DNA of 64,000 bases from Burkholderia sp. 9120 (GCF_000745015.1 NZ_JQNA01000002.1:5704001-5768000), one strand, 5' to 3'. Shown: positions 1 through 9,039, counted from the first letter of the stretch. Notes: a model not told the origin generated them from the letters alone. Translations and numbers: made by a program.

Positions 1-1079
1 ATCGCGCCGTCGACCGAGCAACCCACCGGCAGTGTCGCGCCGTGCTGCCGCGCGTCGTCGACCAGTGCGGCGATACGTTGCGCCGCTGCCGCGCTTTCGA
101 GCACGCCGAGCACGGAATCCGCCGCCGCGGGATCGCCCGCTTTCAGGCTGCGCGCTTTGGCCGCGAGTTTCTCGACCAGCGCATCGGCAATCTTCCGGTC
201 GACGATCACGCGCTCCGTCGACATGCAAATCTGCCCCTGGTTGAAAAAGGCGCCGAACGCGATGGCGGCCACCGCCGCGTCCAGATCGGCGTCATCGAGC
301 ACCAGCACGGGCGCCTTGCCGCCCAGTTCGAGCAAGGCCGGCTTCAGATGCCGCGCCGCATGTTCCGCGACGATGCGTCCCACGCGCGTCGAGCCGGTGA
401 AATTGACCCGCCGCACCGCCGGATGCGCGATCAGGCGTTCGACGATCGCCGGGGCGCTGCCGGCGTCATGCGTGATGACGTTCACCACGCCGTCGCCGAG
501 ACCCGCGTCCTGCAGCACGCTGCCAATCAGCCGATGCACGCCCGGACAACCTTCCGACGCCTTGAGCACGACCGTGTTGCCGCACGCGAGCGGCATGGCA
601 ATGGCGCGCGTGCCGAGAATGACGGGCGCGTTCCACGGCGCCATGCCGAGCACCACGCCGCACGGCTGGCGCACCGCCATCGCGAGGCTGCCGGGCACGT
701 CCGACGGAATCACATCGCCGTCGATCTGCGTGGTCATGGCGGCGGCTTCGCGCAGCATGTTGGCGGCCAGCATCACGTTGAAGCCGTACCAGTTCGGCAT
801 GGCGCCGGTCTCGGCCACGCCGGTTTCGATGAACTGCGCGGCGCGGGCGTCCATCAAATCGGCTGCTGCGAGCAGGCGTTTGCGGCGCTCGGTCGGCGCC
901 AATGCCGACCATGCCGGAAACGCGCGCGCGGCGGCTTCAACAGCCGCGTCGGCGTCGGCCACCGTGGCGGCGGCCGCGCGCGACGCAGCACGGCCATTCG
1001 CCGGATTGATCCGCTCGAAGGTCTTGCCGTCCGCTGCGCCACGGCTCTCGCCGCCGATCAATAAAGTCACTTCCTGCAT
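1..1079 (-). CDS. vdh: Vanillin/benzaldehyde-type NAD(P)-dependent aldehyde dehydrogenase (C-terminus cut by window edge)
   Basis: About 360 residues are visible, beginning MQEVTLLIGGESRGAADGKT at the ATG at 1079; the gene runs off the window at position 1. The aldehyde dehydrogenase fold is clear: a nucleotide-binding segment ending NFTGSTRVG, the catalytic glutamate in LELGGKAP and the catalytic cysteine in GQICMSTER. The last motif is typical of the vanillin/salicylaldehyde dehydrogenase subgroup. The gene lies 74 bp downstream of the hydroxycinnamoyl-CoA hydratase-lyase on the same strand. That enzyme releases an aromatic aldehyde from feruloyl- or coumaroyl-CoA, so the predicted job is oxidation of vanillin or 4-hydroxybenzaldehyde to the acid. 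The substrate is inferred from the neighbour; the family is secure. Confidence 0.88.
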   Translation of the reverse strand, partial: MQEVTLLIGGESRGAADGKTFERINPANGRAASRAAAATVADADAAVEAAARAFPAWSALAPTERRKRLLAAADLMDARAAQFIETGVAETGAMPNWYGFNVMLAANMLREAAAMTTQIDGDVIPSDVPGSLAMAVRQPCGVVLGMAPWNAPVILGTRAIAMPLACGNTVVLKASEGCPGVHRLIGSVLQDAGLGDGVVNVITHDAGSAPAIVERLIAHPAVRRVNFTGSTRVGRIVAEHAARHLKPALLELGGKAPVLVLDDADLDAAVAAIAFGAFFNQGQICMSTERVIVDRKIADALVEKLAAKARSLKAGDPAAADSVLGVLESAAAAQRIAALVDDARQHGATLPVGCSVDGA

Positions 1080-1153
1080 GTCTGTCGTCTCCTCGCCTGT
1101 CTCTTTTGCGGGCATTCGCCCGCGACCCAATCCGCCGTTAGGCGGGCGGTCGA

Positions 1154-1981
1154 TCAGCGCTTGTAAGTCTGCAGGCCCGGCTTGATCGCCTTGTCGTCGA
1201 GGAACTGCTTCAGGCCCTGCTCGCGGCCACCTTCCGGATCGCGCAGTTGCGCCTGATCGAGCTTGGCGTACAGGTAGTCTTCGTTCTGATCCCACGTCAG
1301 TTCGCGGCAACGCTTGAAGCCATTTTTGGCGGCCCGCAACACCACCGGATTCTTCTGCAGCAGCTTGCCGGCCAGCGTGCGCGTGGTTTCGAGCAGTTCG
1401 GCGCGCGGCACGCTCTTATTCACGAGGCCCATCTGCGCGGCTTCCTGACCCGTGAAGGTCTCGCCGGTCATGATGTAGTAGAGCGCCTGACGATGTCCGA
1501 CCGTATCGGCCATTGCCTTGCTCACCAGGTTGCCCGGCGGAATGCCCCAGTTGATCTCGGACAGACCGAACACCGCTTCGTCGGCGGCGATCGCGAGATC
1601 GCACGCAACCAGCGGCGAAAAGCCCCCGCCGAAACACCAGCCGTTGACCATCGCGATGGTCGGCTTCGCATACATGCGCAGCAGCTGCCATTGCCAGCGG
1701 CAGGCATCGCGGCGAATCTTTTCCTGCAGGATTTCCGGGCCGGCGTCGACTTCGCGGAAATACTCCTTCAGATCCATGCCGGCGGTCCACGCATCGCCTT
1801 CGCCGGTCAGCACCAGCACCTGCGCTTCGGCGTCGAGCTCCACGGCTTCGAGCACCTCGATCATTTCCTTGTTCAACGTCGGGCTCATCGCGTTGCGCTT
1901 CTCGGGACGATTGAACGTGACCCATGCAATGCCTTCGACGACATCGACTTTGACGGTATTCCAACGGCCTTCGTAATTCAT
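1154..1981 (-). CDS. ech: p-Hydroxycinnamoyl-CoA hydratase/lyase (feruloyl-CoA to vanillin)
   Basis: A 275-residue crotonase-fold enzyme. The ATG at 1981 is preferred over a longer upstream reading because a GGAGAAAG ribosome site sits just before it and the protein then begins at MNYEGRWNTVKV, as usual for this family. Diagnostic segments are RPEKRNAMSP, the oxyanion-hole region GMDLKEYF, and CFGGGFSPL followed by EINWGIPPGN, which marks hydroxycinnamoyl-CoA hydratase-lyases rather than fatty-acid enoyl-CoA hydratases. The family hydrates feruloyl-, caffeoyl- or coumaroyl-CoA and cleaves it to the aldehyde plus acetyl-CoA. It is transcribed with the aldehyde dehydrogenase from a promoter with a built-in operator at 2028-2056. 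No feruloyl-CoA synthetase is visible here; it may lie beyond position 1. Confidence 0.92.
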   Translation of the reverse strand: MNYEGRWNTVKVDVVEGIAWVTFNRPEKRNAMSPTLNKEMIEVLEAVELDAEAQVLVLTGEGDAWTAGMDLKEYFREVDAGPEILQEKIRRDACRWQWQLLRMYAKPTIAMVNGWCFGGGFSPLVACDLAIAADEAVFGLSEINWGIPPGNLVSKAMADTVGHRQALYYIMTGETFTGQEAAQMGLVNKSVPRAELLETTRTLAGKLLQKNPVVLRAAKNGFKRCRELTWDQNEDYLYAKLDQAQLRDPEGGREQGLKQFLDDKAIKPGLQTYKR

Positions 1982-2027
1982 CTGCTTTCTCCGTGAACGT
2001 TGACCGCGACGGCGGCCTGATGAACGC

Positions 2028-2056
2028 ATTTAATATCAGGCTGCCTGATATGTAAA
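2028..2056 (-). promoter_or_regulatory. Promoter of ech-vdh with MarR-type operator in its spacer
   Basis: On the minus strand a -35 TTTACA (2051-2056) and -10 TTAAAT (2028-2033) are 17 bp apart. The spacer is almost filled by a perfect dyad, ATATCAGG-CTG-CCTGATAT (2033-2051). A near copy lies in the same promoter position at 2668-2696, so both operons probably answer to the MarR protein encoded between them. Direct reading; regulator assignment is inference. Confidence 0.8.
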
Positions 2057-2147
2057 GTGGAATGTCGGCGGCTTGGTGCAAACCCCTAGCGGCGGAATCC
2101 GTCACGAGGCACGCTAAGATGCGGGATAGACCGGATCTCCTGCCCTC

Positions 2148-2618
2148 ATGAGCAAAAACCACAATTCGCCTGTCGAGGCCGCCGCGCCGCGCACCCGCCG
2201 CACCAGCCTGCGCCTCACCTATGTGATCGGCAGTCTCGACCGCATTCTTCGGCGTCGCATGACCGAAGCGCTCGCGCCGCTCGGTCTGACGCTCGCCCAG
2301 TTCACGGCGCTTTCCGTGCTGGAAGCCAAGGGGCAGGCGTCCAATGCACAGGTCGCCGAGCGCTCCTTCATCACACCGCAATCGGCCAATGAAGTGATGA
2401 ACGCGATGGCCGGCCGCAACTGGATCAGTCGCGAACCGGACCCGACCCACGGGCGTATCGTGCTGCTGCAACTGACCGACGAAGGACGCGCCGTGCTGCG
2501 CGAATGCGAGCAGGCGGTGAAGATCATCGAGAAGCAGATGATGGAAGGCATCGAACTCGACACGGCCAGCGCGCTGCAAACTCACCTCGAAACCTTCGTG
2601 CGAAATCTGCGCGGTTAA
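2148..2618 (+). CDS. MarR-family repressor of the hydroxycinnamate genes
   Basis: A 156-residue winged-helix protein. The central region LTLAQFTALSVLEAKGQASNAQVAERSFITPQSANEVMNAM matches the MarR recognition helix region, followed by the wing GRNWISREPDPTHGRIVLLQLTDEG. It is divergent from the ech-vdh operon and upstream of the transporter-porin-esterase operon. MarR proteins in equivalent places (CouR, FerR, HcaR types) are derepressed by hydroxycinnamoyl-CoA thioesters, so that ligand is likely but unproven. The paired 19-bp dyads on either side of the gene are the probable binding sites. No distinct promoter for the gene itself was recognised; the 2028-2056 site may also autoregulate it. 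Confidence 0.87.
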   Translation: MSKNHNSPVEAAAPRTRRTSLRLTYVIGSLDRILRRRMTEALAPLGLTLAQFTALSVLEAKGQASNAQVAERSFITPQSANEVMNAMAGRNWISREPDPTHGRIVLLQLTDEGRAVLRECEQAVKIIEKQMMEGIELDTASALQTHLETFVRNLRG

Positions 2619-2667
2619 ATTCTTCACGCCGTCAAATTGCTAGGTGTTTTCACCGAACGATTTGCGC

Positions 2668-2696
2668 TTGTGTTATCAGCCTACCTGATATTAAAT
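2668..2696 (+). promoter_or_regulatory. Promoter of transporter-porin-esterase operon with second MarR operator
   Basis: A -35 TTGTGT (2668-2673) and -10 TTAAAT (2691-2696) are 17 bp apart. The spacer holds TTATCAGC-CTA-CCTGATAT (2673-2691), which matches the dyad at 2033-2051 except at the two ends of one arm and one spacer base. The -10 hexamer is identical in both promoters. The transcript would carry a leader of about 200 nt before the GTG at 2906. Confidence 0.78.
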
Positions 2697-2905
2697 CCAC
2701 TCCACGATGCAGCGTGTGGAGACGCGCCTCATCGCATCCAGTCACATAGATAGTCTCGCGGGCATCGAACCGATGCGGTGCCGGCACGCCTGCCAGGACT
2801 CGCGCCAGACCGGCCTGCGGCGCGACAGTGTGGCAGCACGACAGCACGGAACCTGCCCTCCTCCTGCGAAACCGGCAAACCAAACACTTTAATAAGGATC
2901 ACTAC

Positions 2906-4165
2906 GTGAAGCGAACCGGAACACTCACCTCGAACGAGGACGCTGCAGCCACGGCCACGACGGCGACGGCGACACGCGAATCAGGCGCGTTCGTCACGCT
3001 CGGCCTGTGCTTCGCCATCGCGCTGCTGGAAGGACTCGACCTGCAATCGGTCGGCGTGGCGGCGCCGCGCATGGCGCACGAATTCGGCCTCTCGGTGGCG
3101 CAAATGGGACTCGCATTCAGCGCCGGCACCTTCGGCTTGTTGCCCGGCGCGATGTTCGGCGGACGGCTGGCCGATCGCATCGGCCGCAAGCGTGTGCTGG
3201 TGATTTCCGCCTGCCTGTTCGGCGTGCTCTCGATCATGACCGCGCTGGTCGGCGACTTCTCTACGCTGGTGATCGTGCGCGTGCTCACCGGCATCGGTCT
3301 GGGCGGTGCGCTGCCGAACCTGATCGCGTTGTCGTCGGAAGCGGTCGAGCCACGCTCGCGCAGCACCGCCGTCAGCGTGATGTATTGCGGCATTCCGTTC
3401 GGCGGCGTGATCGCTTCGGTAATCGGCGTGCTGAGCGCGGGCGATACCGAGTGGCGTCACATCTTTTACGTCGGCGGCGCGGGGCCGTTGATCCTGGTGC
3501 CGCTGCTGCTGGTGTTTCTCGCGGATTCGAAGGCGTTCACACAGGCTTCGCACGACGGCCGCGCGAAACCCGCGCCGGTCGGCGAGATTCTGTTCGGCGG
3601 CACGCGCGGGCTCTCGACGGTACAGATCTGGGTCAGCTACTTTTGCACGTTGATCGTCCTCTACTTCCTGCTCAACTGGTTGCCCTCGTTGATGGCGGCC
3701 AGCGGTTTGACGCGCGCGCAGGTCGGCTACGTGCAGATCTTCTTCAACGTCGGCGGCGGGATCGGCGCGCTGTGCATCGGCATGTTGATGGACCGCCTGC
3801 GCTCGGGCGTCGTGGTGGCCGGCATGTATATCGGGATCATCGCCTCGCTCGCCGCGCTTTCCATGGCACCCGGCTTCGGCGCGCTCGCCGCCTCCGCGTT
3901 CTTCGCCGGGATGTTCGTGATCGGCGGTCAATCCGTGCTGTATGCGCTGTCCGCGGCGTTCTATCCGACGGCCATGCGCGGTACGGGGGTAGGCGCGGCC
4001 GTAGCCGTGGGGCGCATCGGCTCGGTGGTCGGGCCGCTCGCCGCGGGTCAACTACTGGCCATGGGCCGCAGTTCGTCGACCGTCATCGGCGCGAGCATTC
4101 CGGTCACGCTGATCGCGGCCGCCGCCGCCCTGCTGTTACTGCGCCGTCCGCGTGCCGACCACTAA
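2906..4165 (+). CDS. MFS aromatic-acid transporter, MhpT/HcaT-like (hydroxycinnamate uptake)
   Basis: A 419-residue, 12-helix major facilitator protein. The GTG at 2906 is chosen because AAGGAT lies 7 bases upstream; an ATG at 2828 would add an unlikely polar extension. The start of helix 1 (GLCFAIALLEGLDLQS), the loop signature GGRLADRIGRKR and GIGLGGALPNLIAL closely resemble the 3-(3-hydroxyphenyl)propionate transporter MhpT and the aromatic acid:H+ symporter family. It is the first gene after the second operator and is followed by a porin and a secreted esterase. The import of ferulate, coumarate or related acids across the inner membrane is the natural role. The exact substrate cannot be read from sequence. 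Confidence 0.85.
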   Translation: MKRTGTLTSNEDAAATATTATATRESGAFVTLGLCFAIALLEGLDLQSVGVAAPRMAHEFGLSVAQMGLAFSAGTFGLLPGAMFGGRLADRIGRKRVLVISACLFGVLSIMTALVGDFSTLVIVRVLTGIGLGGALPNLIALSSEAVEPRSRSTAVSVMYCGIPFGGVIASVIGVLSAGDTEWRHIFYVGGAGPLILVPLLLVFLADSKAFTQASHDGRAKPAPVGEILFGGTRGLSTVQIWVSYFCTLIVLYFLLNWLPSLMAASGLTRAQVGYVQIFFNVGGGIGALCIGMLMDRLRSGVVVAGMYIGIIASLAALSMAPGFGALAASAFFAGMFVIGGQSVLYALSAAFYPTAMRGTGVGAAVAVGRIGSVVGPLAAGQLLAMGRSSSTVIGASIPVTLIAAAAALLLLRRPRADH

Positions 4166-4237
4166 CCGGCACGTCCCGCCAGAAGAATCAACAACCACAC
4201 ACCCATAAATTCAATCAACGGTTTGGAGACACCCTTC

Positions 4238-5377
4238 ATGCAAGCATCCGCACGCCTTCTACTTTGCGGCGCCCTGTGCGTCGGCAGCGGCGCCGCAGCG
4301 GCCCAATCGAGCGTGACGCTGTACGGCATCATCGACACCGGCATCGAGTACGTCTCGCACGCCAATGCCGCGGGCAAGGGCCTCTTCCGCATGCCGTCCG
4401 TGACCGGCGAACTGCCTTCGCGCTGGGGACTGCGCGGCAACGAAGATCTCGGCGGCGGCTATAGCGCGATCTTCACGCTCGAGAGCGGTTTTAACGTGCG
4501 CAACGGCGAGCAGGGCCAAGGGGGACGACTGTTCGGGCGCCAGGCGTTCGTCGGCATCAAGAGCCCGTATGGCACGGTCTCGTTCGGCCGCCAGTACACG
4601 ATGACCTACCTCGCGCTGATGGGCGCGGACCTGATCGGCCCGGACATCTACGGACTCGGTTCACTCGACGCCTACGTGCCGAACGCCCGCGCCGACAACT
4701 CGGTGACCTATCTCGGCAGCTATGCGGGCGTGTCGCTCGGCGCCAACTACTCGTTCGGGCGCGACGCCGCGGGCACCGGCAATTCGCCGGGCCAGGGCAC
4801 CTGCACGGGGTCGGTGGCCGGGAACGCCACGCAATGCCGCGAGTGGTCCGTCATGCTGAAGTACGACACGCCGCTGTTCGGCATCGCGGCGTCCTATGAA
4901 GAACAGCGCGGCGGCAGCACCGCGGCGGCGAACTTCTTCGACGGCCTGGCGCCGACGCCCCTCACCAGCGCCGCCGACAAGGACGTCCGCACCCACGTGA
5001 GCGCCTACGCGAACCTCGGCAAGTTCAAGCTCGGGGCGGGCTGGCTCAACCGGCGCGTCGAGCCCTCGGCGGTGACGATCGCCGACGTGCGCTCGAATCT
5101 GTTCTTCGTCGGCGCGGCGTACACCGTCACCCCCGCTTTCATCGTCGACGGCGAGGTCTATCACATCGTCAATCGCGACCACGACACGCGCGCCACGATG
5201 GGCACGCTGCGCACCACCTATCTGCTGTCGAAACGCACCGCGGTCTACGCGCAGGGCTCGTATCTGGCCAACAGCGCGAAAGCGGCCTACTCGGTCAGCG
5301 GCGGTGGCGGCGGCACGACACCCGCGCCCGGCACCGGCCAGACCGGCGTGATGGTCGGCCTTCGTCACTCGTTCTAG
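4238..5377 (+). CDS. Gram-negative porin of the Burkholderia OmpC type
   Basis: A 379-residue protein starting at the ATG at 4238, preceded by GGAGAC. An upstream in-frame ATG at 4223 is less well placed. The signal peptide ends ALCVGSGAAAAQ, and the mature protein opens SSVTLYGIIDTGIEYVSH, the typical first beta strand of betaproteobacterial 16-stranded porins. Further marks are WGLRGNEDLGGGYSAIF, SFGRQYT and the C-terminal strand ending HSF with a terminal phenylalanine for BAM recognition. It lies between the aromatic-acid transporter and the feruloyl-esterase-type lipoprotein, so it probably provides outer-membrane passage for esters or acids in the same pathway. Confidence 0.9.
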   Translation: MQASARLLLCGALCVGSGAAAAQSSVTLYGIIDTGIEYVSHANAAGKGLFRMPSVTGELPSRWGLRGNEDLGGGYSAIFTLESGFNVRNGEQGQGGRLFGRQAFVGIKSPYGTVSFGRQYTMTYLALMGADLIGPDIYGLGSLDAYVPNARADNSVTYLGSYAGVSLGANYSFGRDAAGTGNSPGQGTCTGSVAGNATQCREWSVMLKYDTPLFGIAASYEEQRGGSTAAANFFDGLAPTPLTSAADKDVRTHVSAYANLGKFKLGAGWLNRRVEPSAVTIADVRSNLFFVGAAYTVTPAFIVDGEVYHIVNRDHDTRATMGTLRTTYLLSKRTAVYAQGSYLANSAKAAYSVSGGGGGTTPAPGTGQTGVMVGLRHSF

Positions 5378-5387
5378 GAGCGCCCGG

Positions 5388-7115
5388 ATGAAATGCACCT
5401 CTATCGCGCTCGCCGCTGCCGCCGCGCTGAGCCTCGCCGCGTGCGGCGCCAGCGACGTCGGCAGCACCGCCGCGACCAGCGCCAGTGCGTTACCGCAACT
5501 CAGCGCCGCCACGTCGGCCACACTCGCGGGCAATTGCGCGGCGCTCGCCGCGAAGCTCAGCTTCGCCAACACCGTCTTCACCTCCGTCACCGACGTCGCG
5601 GCCGGCACCCTCGCGGTGGCCGGCAAGCCGATCGCCGAACACTGTCTGATCCAGGGCAACATGAATCAGCGCGTGAGCAGCGTCGACGGCAACACCTATG
5701 CGATCGGCTTCGAGATGCGCTTGCCGCTCGCATGGAACGGGCGCTTTTTCTACCAGGCCAACGGCGGCCTGGACGGCAACGTGGTCACGGCCACCGGCGA
5801 GATCGGCGGCGGCGGGCCGATTACCGACGCGCTCAACATGGGTTTCGCGGTGATCAGCTCGGATTCGGGGCACAGCGCGGCGCAGAACCCGCTGTTCGGC
5901 CTCGACCCGCAGGCGCGCATCGACTACGGCTACAACGCCGTCGCCGTGCTCACGCCGATGGCCAGGCAGGTGATCAAGCTCGCGTACGGCAAAGCGCCCG
6001 ATCGCAGCTACTTCGACGGCTGCTCCAACGGCGGCCGCCATGCGCTCGTTGCGGCAGCGCGTTCGTCGGGTGATTACGACGGCATCATTGCCGGCGATCC
6101 GGGCTTCCATCTGCCGAAAGCGGCGATCGGCGAAATGTGGAGCGCGCAACAATTGGCCAGCGTAGCGACCGCGACGACGGCGAACGGCCTGCCCGACATC
6201 ACGACGGGCTTCACGGCCACGGAACGTCAGATGGTCGCGTCGAAAATACTGGCTAAATGCGATGCGCTTGACGGCGTCAGCGACGGCCTCATCCAGGATA
6301 TCAAGGCATGCCAGGCGAACTTCAGCCTCGCCAGCGACGTCCCCACCTGCAGCAACAACGTCCGCGACGGCACCTGCCTGACCGGCGCGCAAAAGACCGC
6401 GATCGGCAACGTGTTTTCCGGCGCGCGCAACAGCGCCGGCACGGCCCTGTATGCGAGCTTTCCCTACGACGCGGGTCTGGGCCCTGGCTGGTCGGCATGG
6501 AAGCAGGCGAATTCGATCACGCTCGACCCGGCCGCGGCGGCGTTCACGTTCACCACGCCGCCGAAAAGCGCCTCGGTGCTGAGCCAGTTGTCGGCATACG
6601 CGCTGAACTTCAGCATGGACAGCGACGCGCCGACGATCTTCGCCACCAGCGGCGTGTATAGCGAGTCGGCCTGGTCGTTCATGACGCCGCCGGACGAAAC
6701 CAACCTCAGCGCGCTGAAGCTGCGCGGCGCGAAACTGATGGTCTATCACGGCACGAGCGATCCGGTGTTTTCGTCGAACGACACGACCGGCTGGTATCAA
6801 CAGCTCGCCACGGCCAACGGTGGCGACGCGTCCAACTTCGCGCGTCTTTACACGATCGCCGGCATGAACCACTGCAGCGGTGGCCCGAGCACCGACCAGT
6901 TCGACATGCTCACGCCGCTGATCGCGTGGGTCGAACAGGGCAAGGCGCCGGACAGCGTGATCGCCAGCGCGCGCGACGCGAGCAACGTCGCGCCGAACGC
7001 CGACGTGCCCGCCGCGTGGGGGGCGGGACGCACGCGGCCGCTCTGCGCGTATCCGAAAGTGGCCCGCTACCAGGGCGGCGACGTCAACGCCGCGAGCAGT
7101 TTCGTTTGTAGCTGA
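5388..7115 (+). CDS. Tannase/feruloyl esterase family lipoprotein
   Basis: A 575-residue protein with a lipoprotein signal (lipobox LAAC, cysteine at residue 19), so probably attached to the outer membrane or periplasmic face. The tannase family uses a CS-D-HC arrangement in which the two cysteines next to the catalytic serine and histidine form a disulfide. All parts are visible: Cys212-Ser213 in FDGCSNGGRHA, Asp458 in GTSDPVFS and His495-Cys496 in AGMNHCSGG. Members hydrolyse feruloyl, chlorogenate, gallate or MHET-type esters. Placed 10 bp behind the porin in a hydroxycinnamate operon, it most plausibly releases ferulate or caffeate from plant esters. Six or more extra cysteines suggest further disulfides. 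Confidence 0.88.
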   Translation: MKCTSIALAAAAALSLAACGASDVGSTAATSASALPQLSAATSATLAGNCAALAAKLSFANTVFTSVTDVAAGTLAVAGKPIAEHCLIQGNMNQRVSSVDGNTYAIGFEMRLPLAWNGRFFYQANGGLDGNVVTATGEIGGGGPITDALNMGFAVISSDSGHSAAQNPLFGLDPQARIDYGYNAVAVLTPMARQVIKLAYGKAPDRSYFDGCSNGGRHALVAAARSSGDYDGIIAGDPGFHLPKAAIGEMWSAQQLASVATATTANGLPDITTGFTATERQMVASKILAKCDALDGVSDGLIQDIKACQANFSLASDVPTCSNNVRDGTCLTGAQKTAIGNVFSGARNSAGTALYASFPYDAGLGPGWSAWKQANSITLDPAAAAFTFTTPPKSASVLSQLSAYALNFSMDSDAPTIFATSGVYSESAWSFMTPPDETNLSALKLRGAKLMVYHGTSDPVFSSNDTTGWYQQLATANGGDASNFARLYTIAGMNHCSGGPSTDQFDMLTPLIAWVEQGKAPDSVIASARDASNVAPNADVPAAWGAGRTRPLCAYPKVARYQGGDVNAASSFVCS

Positions 7116-7512
7116 GACGCCGGGCGATATCGGCAGCCCGAACGGGAGTCCGCGCCGCGAGATGGCGGCCGGGCTCGCGCTTCGTGCCCGGTACTTCCTT
7201 GCACTGGATTGAAAGAACCGCCCGCCGTCGCGCGGGTTATCCGTGGATAACCCGCGGATCACAATCGGCTGACAAGGCCGGCCAACCACCTCGGCCGACA
7301 CCCCTCCCCGTTCCCCACCCGCACGACGCACCGCCCCGCCCGCTTGCAGTTCGCCAATCGCGCCGGGGCCGGATAGAATCCCCACCATCCAATGCCGACG
7401 CGCGCCAGCGCCGCTGATCAGCAGGAACGCGGATTGCTATCAAGTTTAGTTTGAGCGATAGCCGCGTCACGCACGAGCCGTCGCTTCTCCGCACTTTGAA
7501 TGACACATCGAC
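7116..7512. other. Intergenic region between esterase and KaiC-type genes
   Basis: No supportable gene was found in this stretch of nearly 400 bp. It contains a very strong hairpin at 7231-7256 and then GC-rich sequence. No clear sigma-70 hexamer pair was found for the downstream gene. Confidence 0.5.
7231..7256. terminator. Perfect 12-bp inverted repeat, probable terminator hairpin
   Basis: CGCGGGTTATCC and its exact complement GGATAACCCGCG are separated by only GT. There is no U-tract on either side, so it may be a Rho-assisted or processing hairpin, or a protein-binding dyad. Its position after the esterase operon favours transcription termination. Confidence 0.5.
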
Positions 7513-9033
7513 ATGACTATCCACGAATCCCAGACGTCTTCCTCGCCGGAGCCCAGCCGATCGAGCGCGGCCCGGTCTGACGCGGCCCGCGCCAATGTGG
7601 AAACGGGGGTGCCGGGTCTTGACGAGATCCTGGGCGGCGGTCTGGTCCGCGGCGGCGTGTACCTGCTGGAAGGCATGGCCGGCGCGGGCAAGACGATTCT
7701 GTCGAGCCAGATTGGTTTTCATCGTGTAAGCCGGGGCGAGAAGGTGCTGTACATGACCTTGATCGCCGAATCGCACGACAAGCTGCTGAGCCACCTCAAA
7801 GGCCTGAGTTTCTTCGACGAGAACGCCGTCGCGCAGCAAATGCTGTTCGTGTCCGGCTATCACGAACTGATGCAGGACGGCCTCGACGGCTTCCTGAAAC
7901 TGATCGCGTCGAGCATCTACGACTACCGGCCGAGCCTGATGATCATCGACGGTTTTCGCAGCGCGCGCGAATTCAGCGAAACCGAGCTGTCGCTGTCGAA
8001 GTTCATCCACGAACTGAACGCGCTGGTCGCGGCAATGGACTGCACCACCTTGCTGCTCGCGCCGCTCTCGGGCAACGAGCCGCATCCGGAACACACGCTG
8101 GTCGACGGTCTGATCGAGCTGAACCGCTATAACGACGGCATGCGCCGCGCCCGCGAAATCGAAGTGCACAAGATGCGCGCGCGCAATCATATGATGGGCA
8201 AGCACTTCTTCCGTATCGCCGAAAGCGGCTTGCTGATGTTCCCGCGCATGGAGGCGCAGTGCGCCGCGGCGCCCGGTCCGGTGGATCTGAAAACACGTCT
8301 CGGCTTCGGCCTGCCGCATCTCGACGCGCTGCTCGGCGGCGGCTTCGCGCAAGGGTCCACGACCACGTTGATCGGACCGTCGGGGGTCGGCAAGACGCTC
8401 CTCTGTCTGCAATTTCTCGCGGCCGGCGTGGCGCGCGGCGAACGCTGCGTGTACCTGGGCTTCTACGAAGGGCCGCAGCGGCTGATCGGCAAAGCCGAGG
8501 CCGTGTCGATCGCGCTGACCGACGCGCACGCGGACGGGCGTCTGACGATTCAGTGGCAGCCGGCCATCGAACTCGCCGTCGACGAACTCGCAGCCACCGC
8601 GCTCGCCACGGTCAAACGGATCGGCGCGACGCGTATCGTGATCGACGGTGTGGAGGGGTTCCGCGACTCGGCGCTGCGCACCGAGCGCTTCGGCCTGTTC
8701 CTCAACGCCTTTCTGCATCAGCTTCGCGAAGCCTGCGTCACCACCCTGCTCACGGAAGAACTGCCGCTCTACGCCGACCCCGGCCACGCGAAGAGCGTGC
8801 GCGTGTCGGCCTTGACCGAAAACCTCGTGCTGTTGCGCTACGCCGAAACCGACGCCGGTTTGCGCCGGATGATTTCGGTGGTCAAGCAACGCGAAAGCGC
8901 GCACGACACGTCGTTGCGCGAGCTCGTGATTTCGTCCGACGGTCTCGACGTGATTGAAAGCGCGGTCAGTCCCGCCAGTGTGGTCTCGGCGCCCGGCTTG
9001 TCGGCCACGCTGCAAGCGCGACGAAATCCCTAG
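7513..9033 (+). CDS. Double-domain KaiC-like RecA-superfamily ATPase
   Basis: A 506-residue protein with two tandem KaiC/RadA-type ATPase domains. Domain 1 covers about residues 30-245 with Walker A GMAGAGKT and Walker B SLMIIDGF. Domain 2 covers about 265-480 with Walker A GPSGVGKT and Walker B RIVIDGVEG. Both begin with the GVPGLDEILGGG / GLPHLDALLGGG pattern of the family. There are no KaiA or KaiB genes nearby. Such non-clock KaiC proteins commonly pair with histidine kinases or receivers in stress or light-response signalling. Here a stand-alone receiver follows 6 bp downstream. The function is unknown; a phosphorylation-linked ATPase partner of that receiver is an inference. Confidence 0.8.
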   Translation: MTIHESQTSSSPEPSRSSAARSDAARANVETGVPGLDEILGGGLVRGGVYLLEGMAGAGKTILSSQIGFHRVSRGEKVLYMTLIAESHDKLLSHLKGLSFFDENAVAQQMLFVSGYHELMQDGLDGFLKLIASSIYDYRPSLMIIDGFRSAREFSETELSLSKFIHELNALVAAMDCTTLLLAPLSGNEPHPEHTLVDGLIELNRYNDGMRRAREIEVHKMRARNHMMGKHFFRIAESGLLMFPRMEAQCAAAPGPVDLKTRLGFGLPHLDALLGGGFAQGSTTTLIGPSGVGKTLLCLQFLAAGVARGERCVYLGFYEGPQRLIGKAEAVSIALTDAHADGRLTIQWQPAIELAVDELAATALATVKRIGATRIVIDGVEGFRDSALRTERFGLFLNAFLHQLREACVTTLLTEELPLYADPGHAKSVRVSALTENLVLLRYAETDAGLRRMISVVKQRESAHDTSLRELVISSDGLDVIESAVSPASVVSAPGLSATLQARRNP

Positions 9034-9039
9034 CCGCCC

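Noticed and set aside
3007..4464. Long arginine-rich open frame inside the MFS and porin genes
   Set aside because: It is out of frame with the clear transporter and porin, has the composition of a GC-rich shadow frame, and has no ribosome site or recognisable domain.
7231..7256. Replication origin with DnaA boxes
   Set aside because: Only two degenerate boxes, inside one palindrome, with no AT-rich unwinding region, dnaA or gyrB nearby.
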